From Onchidella celtica (Eukaryota; Mollusca; Gastropoda; Systellommatophora; Onchidiidae): DNA of 64,000 bases. The number at the start of each line of letters is the position of its first letter. Position 1 is the first letter of the stretch. A program made the translations under genes and the position numbers. The notes below the pieces were generated by a model. The model did not search any database, was not told where the DNA came from, and saw only the letters and a list, made by a program, of their open reading frames with translations. Location: the NCBI GenBank assembly GCA_963931925.1, contig OZ007569.1, forward strand, positions 70,432,920-70,496,919, read 5' to 3'. Positions 1-9,954 of the stretch are shown one piece after another.

Positions 1-1626
1 AAGCTGTGAATCCCGAATGCAGTCCCTATGTACTCCCACAACGGTAGATCCTGTATCTCGTAAAACCGAGACCGGCTCGTCCCCAACAAACCCCGGATAA
101 CCCCTAAGACCACTTCCTGTATGACATGAATTTATAACGGGGATCTTTCTCCCACAAGGTAAAACACCGGAAGATAATAACTTCTCACAACTGGGACACT
201 TAGAATACTGTCCGCCTCCGTTGTCCGATGTAACACACGCAGCCGCATGATGAAATTTATTTGGGGAACATGGACTAGAGCTACTGTCCACGCTCGCCGC
301 TATCCTACCTGCAGGGCAGTTCACGCTAATGTGATCTGCTCTTCCGCAGTTCCAACACTTCGCGGCCCTACACTCACGTGAAAAGTGACCCACGCGTCCG
401 CAAGTCCAACACTCCGCTCCCTGTGCTGCACTAGGCCTGGGTCCCCGTGACCCATCGCGACCGGAACTAAAGTCCCTATGCCGTCGGTCATCGGCAAAGG
501 TCACAAATCGCCCCCGGCCATTACCGCGACCTAGCCCTCCTGCTCGGTCAAACTTACCGGATCCATATGCCGGTGATTGGTGATAGCCCCTACGCTGCCC
601 CTGGGCTTGCCCGTTATAGGCACCACGTTGACGCGACCTGTCTTTATGTCCTGTCGGCGACCCCTCGACAACGGCGACGTACCCAGCATCTTGGACGTAC
701 GCCCTCGCCACTGGTTTGGACGGATGTGCCGTACGGTATGCTTCCGCCAACTTAGACGCCTCCTGCACCGTCGCGGGTTCGTTTTCTTTCAGAAAAGCCA
801 CCAGATCTTTATGGCACGACGCGTACAGCTGATCACGGATCATTAGGTCTTTCAATTTAGAAAAATCCGCGCCAACATGCGCCAAGTCTACCCAGTTCGC
901 GAAATATTCCGTCAATCTCGCGACGAAGGCAGCAAAGTCCTCCCTGGTATCCGCTCGTGCTCGCCTAAACTGCTCCCGGAAATATTCTTCGGTACGCGCA
1001 AATCGGCGAAGCAGCAAAGCCTTCAGCTTATCGTAATCTCGTACGTCTTCGCGCTGTAGCTCTTTAAAGTAGGTTAACGCTCGCCCCTGCAATAGAGACG
1101 CCAGGTACGTGGACCATAATTCCTTATTTTCCCCCCATTGCAATTGTGCGTTCAGTTGGAACCTGTAAAGGAAGGCGTCTATGTCGTCCTTCCGGTCGTC
1201 GAACGTAGGGAGCTTAATCCTAACGCCACCTTTATTGTGTACCTGCCGCTCAACTGTTTCTGTTGGCGCATTCTTTTTGATTTCCAATTCTGCGATCTTT
1301 ACTTGCGCCTCTATCTCCTTTAACCTTATCTCCTGCTCCCTTTCCTTAGCCTGTCTCTCCTGTTGCTGAGCTTCTAACTCCTTTAACTTAAACTCTCTTT
1401 CCTCTTCTCTCTGTCGCTCTTGAGCCTTAGACTCTCTTTCTTGTTGCCGCTCTTGAGCCTTAGCCTCTCTTTCTTGTTGCCGCTCTTGAGCCTCTTTTTC
1501 TCTCTCTCTATCCTTAGCACGCTCATCGCGCAAATCCGCCTGCTGTTCTTTAATCCAGCCGCGTAGCTCTTCTCCCTCAAGGCCAAGTTCCTTACCCAAC
1601 TTCATTAATTGTTGGAGTTCTGCCAT
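1..1626 (-). CDS. gag-pro: Gag polyprotein with start of aspartic protease (partial, 542 codons seen)
   Basis: Structural polyprotein of the LTR element: it would assemble the particle, bind the RNA and lead into the protease. The ATG at 1626-1624 gives an uninterrupted frame to base 1. Residues about 43-125 are a charged coiled coil made of imperfect AQERQQERE-type repeats. Residues about 130-350 are an alpha-helical capsid-like region with DAFLYRF and LWSTYLASLLQGRAL stretches that resemble SCAN/retrotransposon gag domains. An RG-rich basic linker follows. Two zinc knuckles of form CX2CX4HX4C lie at residues 406-419 and 424-437, and a CPSC pair at 477-480. Near the edge is the DTGS protease active-site motif (Asp524). 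Gag and protease are in one frame, without a visible frameshift. The frame is missed by simple ORF callers because its stop lies outside the window. Family assignment is firm; the exact clade is not. Confidence 0.82.
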   Translation of the reverse strand, partial: MAELQQLMKLGKELGLEGEELRGWIKEQQADLRDERAKDREREKEAQERQQEREAKAQERQQERESKAQERQREEEREFKLKELEAQQQERQAKEREQEIRLKEIEAQVKIAELEIKKNAPTETVERQVHNKGGVRIKLPTFDDRKDDIDAFLYRFQLNAQLQWGENKELWSTYLASLLQGRALTYFKELQREDVRDYDKLKALLLRRFARTEEYFREQFRRARADTREDFAAFVARLTEYFANWVDLAHVGADFSKLKDLMIRDQLYASCHKDLVAFLKENEPATVQEASKLAEAYRTAHPSKPVARAYVQDAGYVAVVEGSPTGHKDRSRQRGAYNGQAQGQRRGYHQSPAYGSGKFDRAGGLGRGNGRGRFVTFADDRRHRDFSSGRDGSRGPRPSAAQGAECWTCGRVGHFSRECRAAKCWNCGRADHISVNCPAGRIAASVDSSSSPCSPNKFHHAAACVTSDNGGGQYSKCPSCEKLLSSGVLPCGRKIPVINSCHTGSGLRGYPGFVGDEPVSVLRDTGSTVVGVHRDCIRDSQL

Positions 1627-2587
1627 TTCACAGATTTATGGTTATGGTATGTATTATAAAAACGGCTAACCTGTCGGTATGATCACTAACGACACGACCA
1701 GAGACCTGAGATCACACCAGATATAACAATACCCGCTTGTCTCAAATACAATTCAGAAACACCCCTAACTGAACATTCTACAGCTTACTCTCTCTAACTA
1801 ATTCTATGTTTATAAAAATCTCTAGCACTATTAAATAACAAAACGAAAGGAAAAGATAAGAATGAGAAAATTCAGTAGAAGGACCACAAGTACGTCAAGG
1901 ACAACGAACCAGACTAGGACAAAGACCTAAAAAAGAAAATATAATGGAAAAAAATGCAACCTAACTACGCCGATTACACTACAAGGTACGAACAATAACA
2001 GAGTCTGAAAAAAAAGAACGTATCTACAGATAGGGAAGAGAGGGACAAGAGAAACGTCTTCCTAAAACAACGAGGAAGATAGAACGCTACAATCTAAACA
2101 AAAAAAAACAGGTCCCTACAGAACTGTTCACTGTGATGAGCGTGGTTCCTAGATTAGCCCACCTCCCGAAGAGGACAAACCAAGTTCACCACAGCAAACC
2201 CGCGCCACCGCCCGTATAATCGATTACGACAACAAAAACAGCAAAAACAGGGAAAAAGACAGATTAAAGGAACAGCCCACAATCCAGGGCACAAAAATTT
2301 TGACTTTTACTTAACTTTCACCCTTGATTTCAATTTCTCCTCTTTCTCGGAGCTCTGGCTGCTTGACCTCTACAGGCTGGCACACACACTCTCTGCAGAA
2401 ATTTAAGTACACATTAATACATATTCATCAAAATACATGCATCAATACATATTCATAAATATACATAAATTATATCATGAAATTCCCATTTATCCCACGA
2501 ACAAGGACAACAGCACGAATTCCTAGCACAACAGAAAAACAACTAGATATAACAAATACACAATGTCAAAATGACCACAGGTAAACA
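1627..2587 (-). other. Untranslated leader of the LTR element
   Basis: About 960 bases between the primer binding site and the gag ATG. The + strand here is A-rich, so the leader RNA would be U-rich. No long frame is seen. Length and position are typical of a retroelement leader that would hold packaging signals, but I can identify no specific signal. Confidence 0.55.
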
Positions 2588-2600
2588 GGACGAGCCCCCA
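2588..2600 (-). promoter_or_regulatory. Primer binding site, tRNA-Pro type
   Basis: On the minus strand the 13 bases TGGGGGCTCGTCC directly follow the LTR end plus one T. They match the first 13 bases of the well-known tRNA-Pro primer site of gammaretroviruses; the match breaks after that. Its place between the LTR and gag fixes the LTR 3' boundary at 2602. Confidence 0.75.
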
Positions 2601-2601
2601 A

Positions 2602-3739
2602 TGTCACAAATCCCAGACTGGGAGATGTAATAAGTTATGACAGGACAACAATCACGAACGAACAAGTTTAACACTTAACAGAACAACCCATCAGACTCAC
2701 ACATTTATTATACATAAATATAAGATAATAGCGCAATTACATACATTATATTATTGAACTTAACTGCCGTACAACGGCCTTACTCTCACATGCACTCTTC
2801 CTCGGATCCACGATCCGGTAGTTACTTCCTAAAGGCACTTCGGCCTCAGCCTCTCCCCTCAGGGTCTTAATAGTACCTTAATGATTCACTGGCACCGCAG
2901 TCTCTCAATATCACCTTCCTATTGTCAGACACCTTATCAGTTCACTAGCCCATCAACATGGCAATAATACAGTATCAGTTCACTAGCCCCTCAACATGGC
3001 AATAATATAGTATCTCATTCACTCTCATATCTACGTCCCTGTCCGTGGCCTGACTGCCACGACTTTATGTGTCTCTACTGTCCTGCACCGACAGCCTCAC
3101 TTCTGGCCTATGTATGGCCTCCGGCCCTATGCTGGCCTATCCCCGTAGGCGGCGCTCTTTGGCCCGACCTCGGCACCTACAAGAATAACATTACATTGGT
3201 ATAATGCCATACCATTTCTATTCACTCCACCTCTCCTTACAACTCATGAAGCGTACACACAATAGTTCACCTTTCACTCACCACACATCTTACGGTAACA
3301 CACCTCCATCGGAGTACACAATACTCACTCGTGCTACAACTCCATGAACTCACTTTCATCTATCGCTCATGGCGCACATTGCTATATCCAATATCAAGGA
3401 CTTCCACATTCCTCACCTATACTTATTTACATCATGGTAATAGACGAATATAATATAATACATCCATCATAATTATCAATCATCGTTCTACCTACCAGTC
3501 ATCACTGGAAAAACACTCATCCGTCTTCCGACTGCTCCCCTTATGTCCGCCCGCTGGGCTCTTACTAGCGTCCGTTCAGTAGGACCTTCTAACTTGCAGT
3601 GATAGTAATACAGCGCTTTCGCCTCATTCAGACCCCCCACTCATAACATGCACGCTTTTCTTACTTGTCTACGTGCGTTAATTTTACTCTCCTCCTTTCC
3701 CCCCGTAATTATTAACTATCGCTCACTCCACTCGTGACA
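2602..3739 (-). mobile_element. 5' LTR (about 1.14 kb)
   Basis: The inner boundary is set by the primer site. The LTR starts TGTCACA (+ strand, 2602) and probably ends CGTGACA at 3733-3739, a short inverted terminal repeat of the TG...CA type. The partner LTR is outside the window, so the outer end is inferred only from these termini. It contains a 38-bp direct duplication at 2935-3010. Confidence 0.55.
2935..3010. repeat. 38-bp tandem duplication inside the LTR
   Basis: Two adjacent copies begin TATCAGTTCACTAGCCC at 2935 and 2973 and differ at only a few bases. LTR promoters often carry duplicated enhancer blocks in the U3 part; a regulatory role here is inference. Confidence 0.8.
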
Positions 3740-3744
3740 ATATC

Positions 3745-3855
3745 AGCCTGTAGGAAATAGGCCTATAATCATCCTGTAGGAATATCATATCCTGTACAGG
3801 TATTATCATCTTGTAGGAATATTATCATGTAGGAATAGTATTATCCTGTAGGTAT
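3745..3855. repeat. Imperfect tandem repeat with core CCTGTAGGAATA
   Basis: Six to seven degenerate units of about 13-20 bases with the core CTGTAGG lie just outside the inferred LTR end. This could be host sequence at the insertion site or an LTR extension if the boundary is misplaced. Confidence 0.6.
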
Positions 3856-3991
3856 AGTAGGCAACCTTCCATCGTGTGTGTACATAAATTTATTTGACAG
3901 AAGGTGAACACATTTGCCCCAATGAACAGACTTTAATACATTATTTTAACGATATATTGGCTTACATGCGCATATAACGTATTGGACTTAC

Positions 3992-4028
3992 CTTTCCATG
4001 GACTGTAACCGACCAGTTCTTCCGCCAT
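3992..4028 (-). CDS. Candidate first coding exon of a minus-strand host gene
   Basis: On the minus strand an ATG in a good context (AAAATGGCGG) at 4028 opens 12 codons (M A E E L V G Y S P W K) plus one base. A consensus donor GGTAAGT follows at 3991. No other exon could be found before the window edge, because the LTR retrotransposon occupies the next 3.7 kb and would sit in the first intron. The peptide is not recognised. It may be chance. Confidence 0.25.
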
Positions 4029-5108
4029 TTTACTTTTCGATTTTTTTTTTTTTGTGACCAATGGCGTAATCAACACCCCCTTACTTGTAAATCATGTCGT
4101 CGGAGGACTCAGCTTGTCACCCAGATGAAGCTGTGGGTAACGAATGATGTGGATACCACATGGAATCAGCGGGACCACACGTACAGACACATGAAGAGTT
4201 TTGTCAACCATCGTGTTCGGTGAAATGTCAGGTATTCTTGGGGGTTCCCAATCTGGGATAAATTTAATTCCAGATTTGTCCATATTTTTTAAAAATTAAT
4301 TTAGTGGGTTTTTTTTTTTTTATAGATCTGAAAGGTTTGCTCATAAATATGTGAATTAACATTATGTGCTTTTATTTTTATCTAAAAATAATGTTTCAAC
4401 TGTGTAAGGTAAAAGTGTGGATTCAAATGACTGAACAAAACAGAGTTGGGGGTAAATTCACTGTCGAAACGTTGCCAGGGCTAAATGGGATGAAAAAGAT
4501 TGGGTATCTCTGATTTGTTTCTCTGCTACTGATGAAAGTGGGTGAGTATAATTCCGTGTCTTATTGGGCCCATTTACCGGTTCAGAAAGTCATTTACTAG
4601 AAATGCTTCTTTTAGTTTTATTTTCATTCAGCATCCCCAGCAACAGTTGTAGAGATTATATACATGTATAGTCTACTTTGTACTTCGAAAATTTTTCTTT
4701 CACTGTCATAATTTCCAATGTTTTGGCCTAAAATTCGTCGTCCGACTCATGCTCTGGCGTATCGATGATTTTGATGGTTTTGAGTTAGATATCTTATCGC
4801 TTCAGGTGAGATCTATATTCTTATAAAATGACGTATCGATTTCTTTAATTGTTTTGACGTTAACAATAATAACACAGAGCCGTGTTTACGACATACACAA
4901 ACAATATTATCAAAAGTGACTCGAACTTCGGAGCGCTGTCTTGCGAAATGAGAAAATTGTTGATACGCCATTATGTGAGATGGTCCAAGAGGTTTATTGG
5001 AATATTGCTACATTCGCGTGTCAAATCGTGACCTGAGAATAAGGTTCTAGGTGTGACGTCTATTGTAAGTGGCAGACAATGGGACCTTGTTTTTCTCGGG
5101 TCATGAAA
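4029..5108. other. Non-coding, AT-rich spacer
   Basis: I see no convincing gene or repeat here. T-runs lie at 4039-4051 and 4309-4321. A 63-codon minus-strand frame at 4092-4283 has no recognisable features and is not credited. Confidence 0.5.
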
Positions 5109-5121
5109 TCTGCAAATGTTT
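5109..5121. repeat. Target site duplication, left copy
   Basis: TCTGCAAATGTTT, identical to 8367-8379. It flanks the (ATG)n tail of the LINE. Confidence 0.85.
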
Positions 5122-8100
5122 CATCATCATCATTGCCTTTCTCACCCTGGATCAGGGTATAGGCCACCAACAAACACTTTCCATCCCTCTCTATCATGGG
5201 CCAGCCTCTTTACATTATTCCAAGTCTTTCCGCTTCGTTGCACATCATTTTCTCTGGCTCTTCTCCACGTTCCGCGCGGCCTTCCTCTTGATCTCTTGCC
5301 CTGGGGATTCCAATCCAATACCTTCTTCGTGATGCTGTTTCCTGGCCTCCTGAGAGTGTGGCCGATCCATCTCCATCGCCTCCTACCGATTTCCTCTCTG
5401 ACTGGGCTCTGTCTTGTTCTTTTCCATACAATTTCATTGCTGACCTTGTCTGTCCATCTGATCTTAAGTAGCTTCCTCAAACATCTGTTGATGAAAACTT
5501 GGATTCTCTTTATGCAGGCCTGGGACGCATTCCAAGTCTCACATCCATACAACAGGACTGACTTCACGTTCGAGTTGAATATCCTCAGCTTTGTTTTTAG
5601 AGATATATCCTTGGTTCTCCAAATCTTGCTTAAGGACATGAAAGCTGCCTGTGCCTTTCCAATTCGTGCTTTGACTTCTGCCTCTGTTCCTCCCTTATTG
5701 TCAATGATACTACCAAGATAGCAGAAAGACTCTACATCTTCCAGTGGTTGATCTCCTACTCTGACTTGTGCGCTTGGGGGTGCAACAATTTTTAGGACCT
5801 TCGACTTCGCAGGATGTATCCTCAATCCAATAGATTCTGAAATTTTCTTTAGAGCTGTAGTCTTTGCTTGCATCTGGTCGTGTGTGTGCGACAATAGTGC
5901 CAAGTCATCTGCAAAATCTAGATCGTCCAGCTGTGTCCATGGGGTCCACTGTATGCCATTTCTTCCTCCACTGGTGGTTTCTTTCATAAGCCAATCAATC
6001 ACCAGGACAAACAGAAATGGGGACAGCAAACAACCCTGCCTAACACCAGTCTTGATACCAAAGCTGTCAGTAAGCTCGCCATCGTGTACGACTCTGCAAC
6101 TTGTCCCCTCGTACATGCTCTTGATAAGGTCCACTATCTTATCTGGGATTCCATAATGTCTCAATATTCTCCACAGTGTTTCTCTATCGATGCTATCAAA
6201 GGCCTTCTCGTAGTCAAGGAAGTTCACTATCAGTTGGGAGTTCCACTCTAGCGACTGCTCTACTATGATTCTCAGCGTGGCAATCTGGTCGGTGGTTGAT
6301 CGATTACTCCTGAAACCAGCTTGCTCCTCACGAAGTTTTTGGTCTGTTGCATTCTGTATTCGCTTGAGAATAATCCGATTGAAAACCTTTCCTGGGATGG
6401 AGAGAAGTGTGATTCCTCTGTAGTTACTACAATTGCTGAGGTCCCCTTTTTTTGGAAGCTTCACGAGGTGTCCTTCCTTCCAGTCCTTTGGAAACTTGCC
6501 TCCGATCCAAATCCTCGAGAATAGTGAGTGCAGACCCTCTGCAGCCCCAGCAGCATCTGCCTTCAGCGCCTCTGGTGGGATCTGATCTGGTCCAGCTGCC
6601 TTGCCTCGATTTAACTGCTTTATGGCAGCATTAATCTCTGCTTTAGTCGGAGGGTCGCAACTGATCGGTAAATCATTTCTTGCGGGTAGAATGTCGGGTG
6701 GGTTGCTTGGTGGAGGTCTGTTCAAGAGGCTGTTAAAATGTTCTATCCATCTTTTTGCCTGAGCTTCCTTTCCAAAAATAGCCTTCCTGTTGTAATCCTT
6801 GACAGGAACTTCAGGTTTTCCATATTTTCCAGCAAGAGTCTTTGTAGTCTGGTAGAGGATCCTCATGTGTCCTCCTGTTGCTGCCTTCTCTGCTTTCTCT
6901 GCTAACATTCCTATGAACTCCTCTTTGTCTTTTTTAATTGATTTTTTTACCTCTTTCGCTGATGCTCGGTACTCTTCCTGGTTACTAACTCTTGAGCTTC
7001 TTGTACGACTTGCATTTACCTGTTCTTTTAGGTCTCTTCTTATCCTTATCAAGTCCAGTGATTTTTGACTGATCCATTCCTTGTGTTCCACTTTCTTTTC
7101 CCCAAGAACATCCTGACATGTCGATGTAAATACTCCTTTTACCTTAGCCCAGTGAGTCTCCAAATCTACTGTCTCTTCGAGGTCAACAAGGGGTTTGAAT
7201 CTATTCCTCAGTGTCAGCTGGAACTCTTCCTTCTTGTCTCCATCCAGAAGGCTCACTTGAAACTTTCTCCTCTTTGTTCCTGCTCTGGTACCTTGTTTCT
7301 TGAGGCGGAGTTTGAGTCTTGCCAGCAGCATGTGATGGTCAGATCCAACATCAGCTCCTCTCTGTACTATGACATCCTCCAGTGAGCGTCTGAATCGTCG
7401 GGTGATGCAAAAGTGGTCAATCTGGTTTTCAGTTACTCCATCCGGTGAAATCCAAGTGGCCTTATGGATCCTCTTGTGTGGGAATACTGAACCTCCAATC
7501 ACATAGCTGTTAAATGCGCAGAAACTTGCAAACCGCTCTCCATTCTCATTCATTTGTCCCAAACCATTGCACCCCATAATGTCCTCATACCCTGTATTGT
7601 CCTGTCCTATCTTGGCATTGGCGTCTCCCATTATAATGTTCACATCTTTTCTTGGCAATGTGTCAACTATTTCCTGAAGCTGGTTGTAGAAATCGTCCTT
7701 GTCCTCATCGGTTGCTTCATTTGTTGGGGCGTATATCTGCACAATGTTCATGTTGATGTTCTTGTTCTTTGTAGTAAATGATGCCAATATAATTCTTCTT
7801 CCGTAGGGTTCCCATCCCCTCAGTGACCTCTGGGCGTGCTTGCTCAAGATGATAGCTACTCCTTCTGTATGCTTTTTGTCCTCCCTTCCAGAATACAAAA
7901 TCTTTTCCCCAGAATTAAGTTGTTTCAGTCCGGACTGTATCCAGCGGGTCTCGCTAACTCCAAGTATGTGCAGTCTGTATCGCCTCATCTCCATTGTAAC
8001 CTGGGCACTCTTTCCTGCTTCATACATGGAGCGGACATTCCACGACGCAATCCGGAGTGACTTGTTTGATGAAGGAGCAGTCAGGCCAGTGGAGTCCTTT

Positions 8101-8366
8101 CGGCTTTGTCCATTGTCCTTCATTGAATCTACAGGTGCAGATGCTCCCCCTTCTCCCAAGATAAAAGACTGATTTAAAGTATTTGCTTGTGTTTCTGTAA
8201 CTGGTTTATTTTTACAGGGTGGGTAGTTGGCCCACCGCCAACTGGCTCTTCTCGGGAGACCAGGACCTTTGCACCTTTAGTCGCCTCTTACGACACGCAG
8301 TATCACGTCAGATGTATTCTTTGCTATCCCTTTTCTGCAAGAGGGCCCCGCATCTGCACGGGCGAT
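5122..8366 (-). mobile_element. Full-length RTE-type LINE with 13-bp target duplication
   Basis: A 3.2-kb non-LTR retrotransposon. The 13-base sequence TCTGCAAATGTTT occurs exactly at both edges (5109-5121 and 8367-8379), so the ends are the insertion junctions. On the minus strand it has a short 5' UTR with the GTCGTAAGAGGCGACTAA block (8277-8294) seen in many invertebrate elements of this type, one ORF of 1005 codons, an 8-base 3' UTR and an (ATG)4 tail. A very short 3' UTR plus a trinucleotide tail is typical of the RTE clade. Intact ORF and perfect duplication indicate a recent, possibly active insertion. Confidence 0.9.
5142..8159 (-). CDS. LINE endonuclease/reverse transcriptase (1005 aa, intact)
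   Basis: This enzyme nicks target DNA and copies its own RNA there (target-primed reverse transcription). The N-terminal APE-type endonuclease spans residues about 34-285, with all expected catalytic positions: SWNVRS (Asn41), SETRW (Glu70), GDANAK (Asp179, Asn181), QIDH (Asp248) and SDHH (273-276). The reverse transcriptase spans about 500-800, with GPDQIPPE, LDYEKAFD (648-655), GVRQGCLLSP and the FADD active site (749-752). The C-terminus has a basic RRRWRWIGHTLRR segment and a LAHDREGWK ending, common in RTE-like proteins. Such proteins are often misnamed 'craniofacial development protein 2'. No frameshift or stop is present. Clade (RTE versus a close relative) is inferred. Confidence 0.95.
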   Translation of the reverse strand: MGEGGASAPVDSMKDNGQSRKDSTGLTAPSSNKSLRIASWNVRSMYEAGKSAQVTMEMRRYRLHILGVSETRWIQSGLKQLNSGEKILYSGREDKKHTEGVAIILSKHAQRSLRGWEPYGRRIILASFTTKNKNINMNIVQIYAPTNEATDEDKDDFYNQLQEIVDTLPRKDVNIIMGDANAKIGQDNTGYEDIMGCNGLGQMNENGERFASFCAFNSYVIGGSVFPHKRIHKATWISPDGVTENQIDHFCITRRFRRSLEDVIVQRGADVGSDHHMLLARLKLRLKKQGTRAGTKRRKFQVSLLDGDKKEEFQLTLRNRFKPLVDLEETVDLETHWAKVKGVFTSTCQDVLGEKKVEHKEWISQKSLDLIRIRRDLKEQVNASRTRSSRVSNQEEYRASAKEVKKSIKKDKEEFIGMLAEKAEKAATGGHMRILYQTTKTLAGKYGKPEVPVKDYNRKAIFGKEAQAKRWIEHFNSLLNRPPPSNPPDILPARNDLPISCDPPTKAEINAAIKQLNRGKAAGPDQIPPEALKADAAGAAEGLHSLFSRIWIGGKFPKDWKEGHLVKLPKKGDLSNCSNYRGITLLSIPGKVFNRIILKRIQNATDQKLREEQAGFRSNRSTTDQIATLRIIVEQSLEWNSQLIVNFLDYEKAFDSIDRETLWRILRHYGIPDKIVDLIKSMYEGTSCRVVHDGELTDSFGIKTGVRQGCLLSPFLFVLVIDWLMKETTSGGRNGIQWTPWTQLDDLDFADDLALLSHTHDQMQAKTTALKKISESIGLRIHPAKSKVLKIVAPPSAQVRVGDQPLEDVESFCYLGSIIDNKGGTEAEVKARIGKAQAAFMSLSKIWRTKDISLKTKLRIFNSNVKSVLLYGCETWNASQACIKRIQVFINRCLRKLLKIRWTDKVSNEIVWKRTRQSPVREEIGRRRWRWIGHTLRRPGNSITKKVLDWNPQGKRSRGRPRGTWRRARENDVQRSGKTWNNVKRLAHDREGWKVFVGGLYPDPG

Positions 8367-8379
8367 TCTGCAAATGTTT
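8367..8379. repeat. Target site duplication, right copy
   Basis: TCTGCAAATGTTT at the 5' junction of the LINE. The perfect match to the left copy shows the element is full length. Confidence 0.85.
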
Positions 8380-8934
8380 GCCTAAATTAAACATTTTCAT
8401 GCTTTTTCATGTCAGGAAGCTAAATGCTTTCAGAAATCTATGAAAGACCATCATGGACCGATGAACCTAATTCTACCCAGTATGACACAATGGACTGCCA
8501 CAACTACCGTACCAGAGAATACAAGGCTAGAAAGTACAGGCTGTGCTTCACTGCTGCAACATTTTCACTTGAAATAAAAATTTTAATTAATACATAAAGT
8601 ATGTAAGCTTGATCTTACTAGCATTTTGGCCCCACTTCTGCCCCCCCCCCCCGCCCCCCCACCCCCCCCCCCCCAAATGTATACGGCTTCCCGTGCAAAA
8701 ACCACATCTTTCTACTAAGTACGTCCATAATGGAATGCTGAATGTCGATGATTAGAGTAATTAGACCTTAGTGTTTGAAAATTTTCAATGGCATTTTGGC
8801 AGGAATTGTTTCAATAGATTTTAAAAATTTATTCTTATACAAATTCTTATACAGAGAAAAACATTCACTGAAAGTCTTCCTTCATGGACAACAAACAAAC
8901 GTCACAACTACAACTCCATCTTGAGGTTGGCTGG
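8380..8934. other. Non-coding spacer with poly-C tract
   Basis: A C-rich low-complexity tract lies at 8640-8675. Otherwise nothing recognisable. Confidence 0.5.
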
Positions 8935-9003
8935 TGACAGATCCAAGTGGAGAGCCATGATCGCCAATGTCAGTTCCAGACAGGGCAACTGATGATGATG
9001 ATA
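8935..9003 (+). mobile_element. 3' end of a second RTE-type LINE (relic)
   Basis: The + strand encodes RLAGDRSKWRAMIAN followed by a stop and a (TGA)n tail. This matches the C-terminal ending RLAHDRSEWRAMIAN of the minus-strand relic at 41612-42072 and differs from the full-length LINE. Only about 70 bases remain, as expected for a severe 5' truncation. Confidence 0.7.
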
Positions 9004-9460
9004 CAATCTAACAAATTAATTTGCTGAGATAATGTAAATAAAACCAAGAAGACTAATCCCTCCGCCCCCAACATGCTTTTCGTTCGCTCGGAGCAGCCCC
9101 CACCCCCCCCCTCTCAAAACCTTCCTCCTCCGAGCTTACAACTTCATGGATGTCCCCCCACGAATACTGACCATTCAAATTGCTTCATTTTCAGCTGCAT
9201 TAAAATTTGTTTTCATCCTGATGGGAAGTACAGGCCCAACAAGAACTTATATCCAGTCAGCATGTTTTCGGACGCTATGTGAAGACCGGAGTTGGTTGTT
9301 GGTTTTTTTCCCTCGTACTCGTTCGTCTTGTGGTTTCTAAATATTTTTTTCAGTTTTGTTTGGGAAGTATGAAAGTGTTGAATGTTGAAAATCCATAGAC
9401 CCGACACCGTTATAATTATCGGTGCTGTTGTCCGCGTTGTTTCGTTGAGTGCTATTTGCG
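9004..9460. other. Spacer without recognised genes
   Basis: Pyrimidine-rich stretch at 9085-9135. The small frames here have no family features. Confidence 0.4.
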
Positions 9461-9464
9461 TTTG

Positions 9465-9652
9465 CGAGATCTTAGTTTCGGTGCCATCTCGATGTCTCGG
9501 TATCATTTCAGTTTAGTTTTGACATCTCGTCTCGGTGTCTCGCATCGTTTCGGTTCGGTGGCTCACATCGTTTCGGCGGCTCGCATTATTTCGGTTTGGT
9601 GGCTCGTGTCGTTTCGGTGTCTCGATGATTCGCGTCGTTTCGGTGTCTCGGG
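9465..9652. repeat. Degenerate minisatellite, core CGTTTCGGTGTCTCG
   Basis: About eight imperfect units of 16-25 bases carrying TTTCGGT and GGCTCG or GTCTCG. CpG-rich against an AT-rich background. Confidence 0.65.
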
Positions 9653-9890
9653 AGAGTGCGTGGAGGGAGGGGGGAGGGGGAGGGAGGGTGCGTGTGGGGA
9701 GGGGGAGGGAGAGGGAGAGTGCGTGTGGGGAGGGGGAGGGAGAGCGTGTGTGTGGGGGGAGGGGGAGAGTGTGTGTGTGGGTGGGGGGGGAGGAGGAGGG
9801 AGAGTGGGTGTGTTGAGGTGGGAGGGAGAGAGTGAATGTGTGTATGAGTGTGTGTGTGTTGGAAAGAGAGAGAGAGTGTGAGTCGTGTAA
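9653..9890. repeat. G-rich purine tract (GGGAGGG / GTGTGTG)
   Basis: About 240 bases with almost no C, built from GGGGAGGGGGAGGG and GAGTGTGTG units. Many G-runs of three or more lie close together, so G-quadruplexes on the + strand are likely. The open frames across it on both strands are products of the repeat, not genes. Confidence 0.85.
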
Positions 9891-9892
9891 GG

Positions 9893-9952
9893 CGCATTGA
9901 TGACTGAGCATTGTTAATGGAGATGCGCCATACAAATGTTATGTATTATTAT
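9893..9952 (+). mobile_element. Possible SINE 3' tail
   Basis: GATGCGCCATACAAATG followed by TATTATTATTAC resembles 3' ends of animal SINEs that end in (ATT)n. No promoter head is attached, so this is tentative. Confidence 0.3.
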
Positions 9953-9954
9953 TA

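Larger units (their letters stand above)
1..3739 (-). mobile_element. 5' part of an LTR retrotransposon, truncated by the window edge
   Basis: Read on the minus strand the order is LTR, one spacer base, tRNA-Pro-like primer binding site, about 960 bases of leader, then a gag frame running into an aspartic protease motif at the window edge. This is the standard 5' layout of a Ty3/gypsy-type or related retroelement. Reverse transcriptase, integrase and the second LTR would lie outside the window, so the clade cannot be fixed. The gag frame is open over all 542 codons, which suggests a young copy. Confidence 0.8.

Noticed and set aside
5116-5721. 201-codon + frame
   Set aside because: Antisense shadow of the LINE ORF.
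9456-9935. Frames of 93-141 codons on both strands
   Set aside because: Generated by the G-rich low-complexity tract; composition only, no domain.
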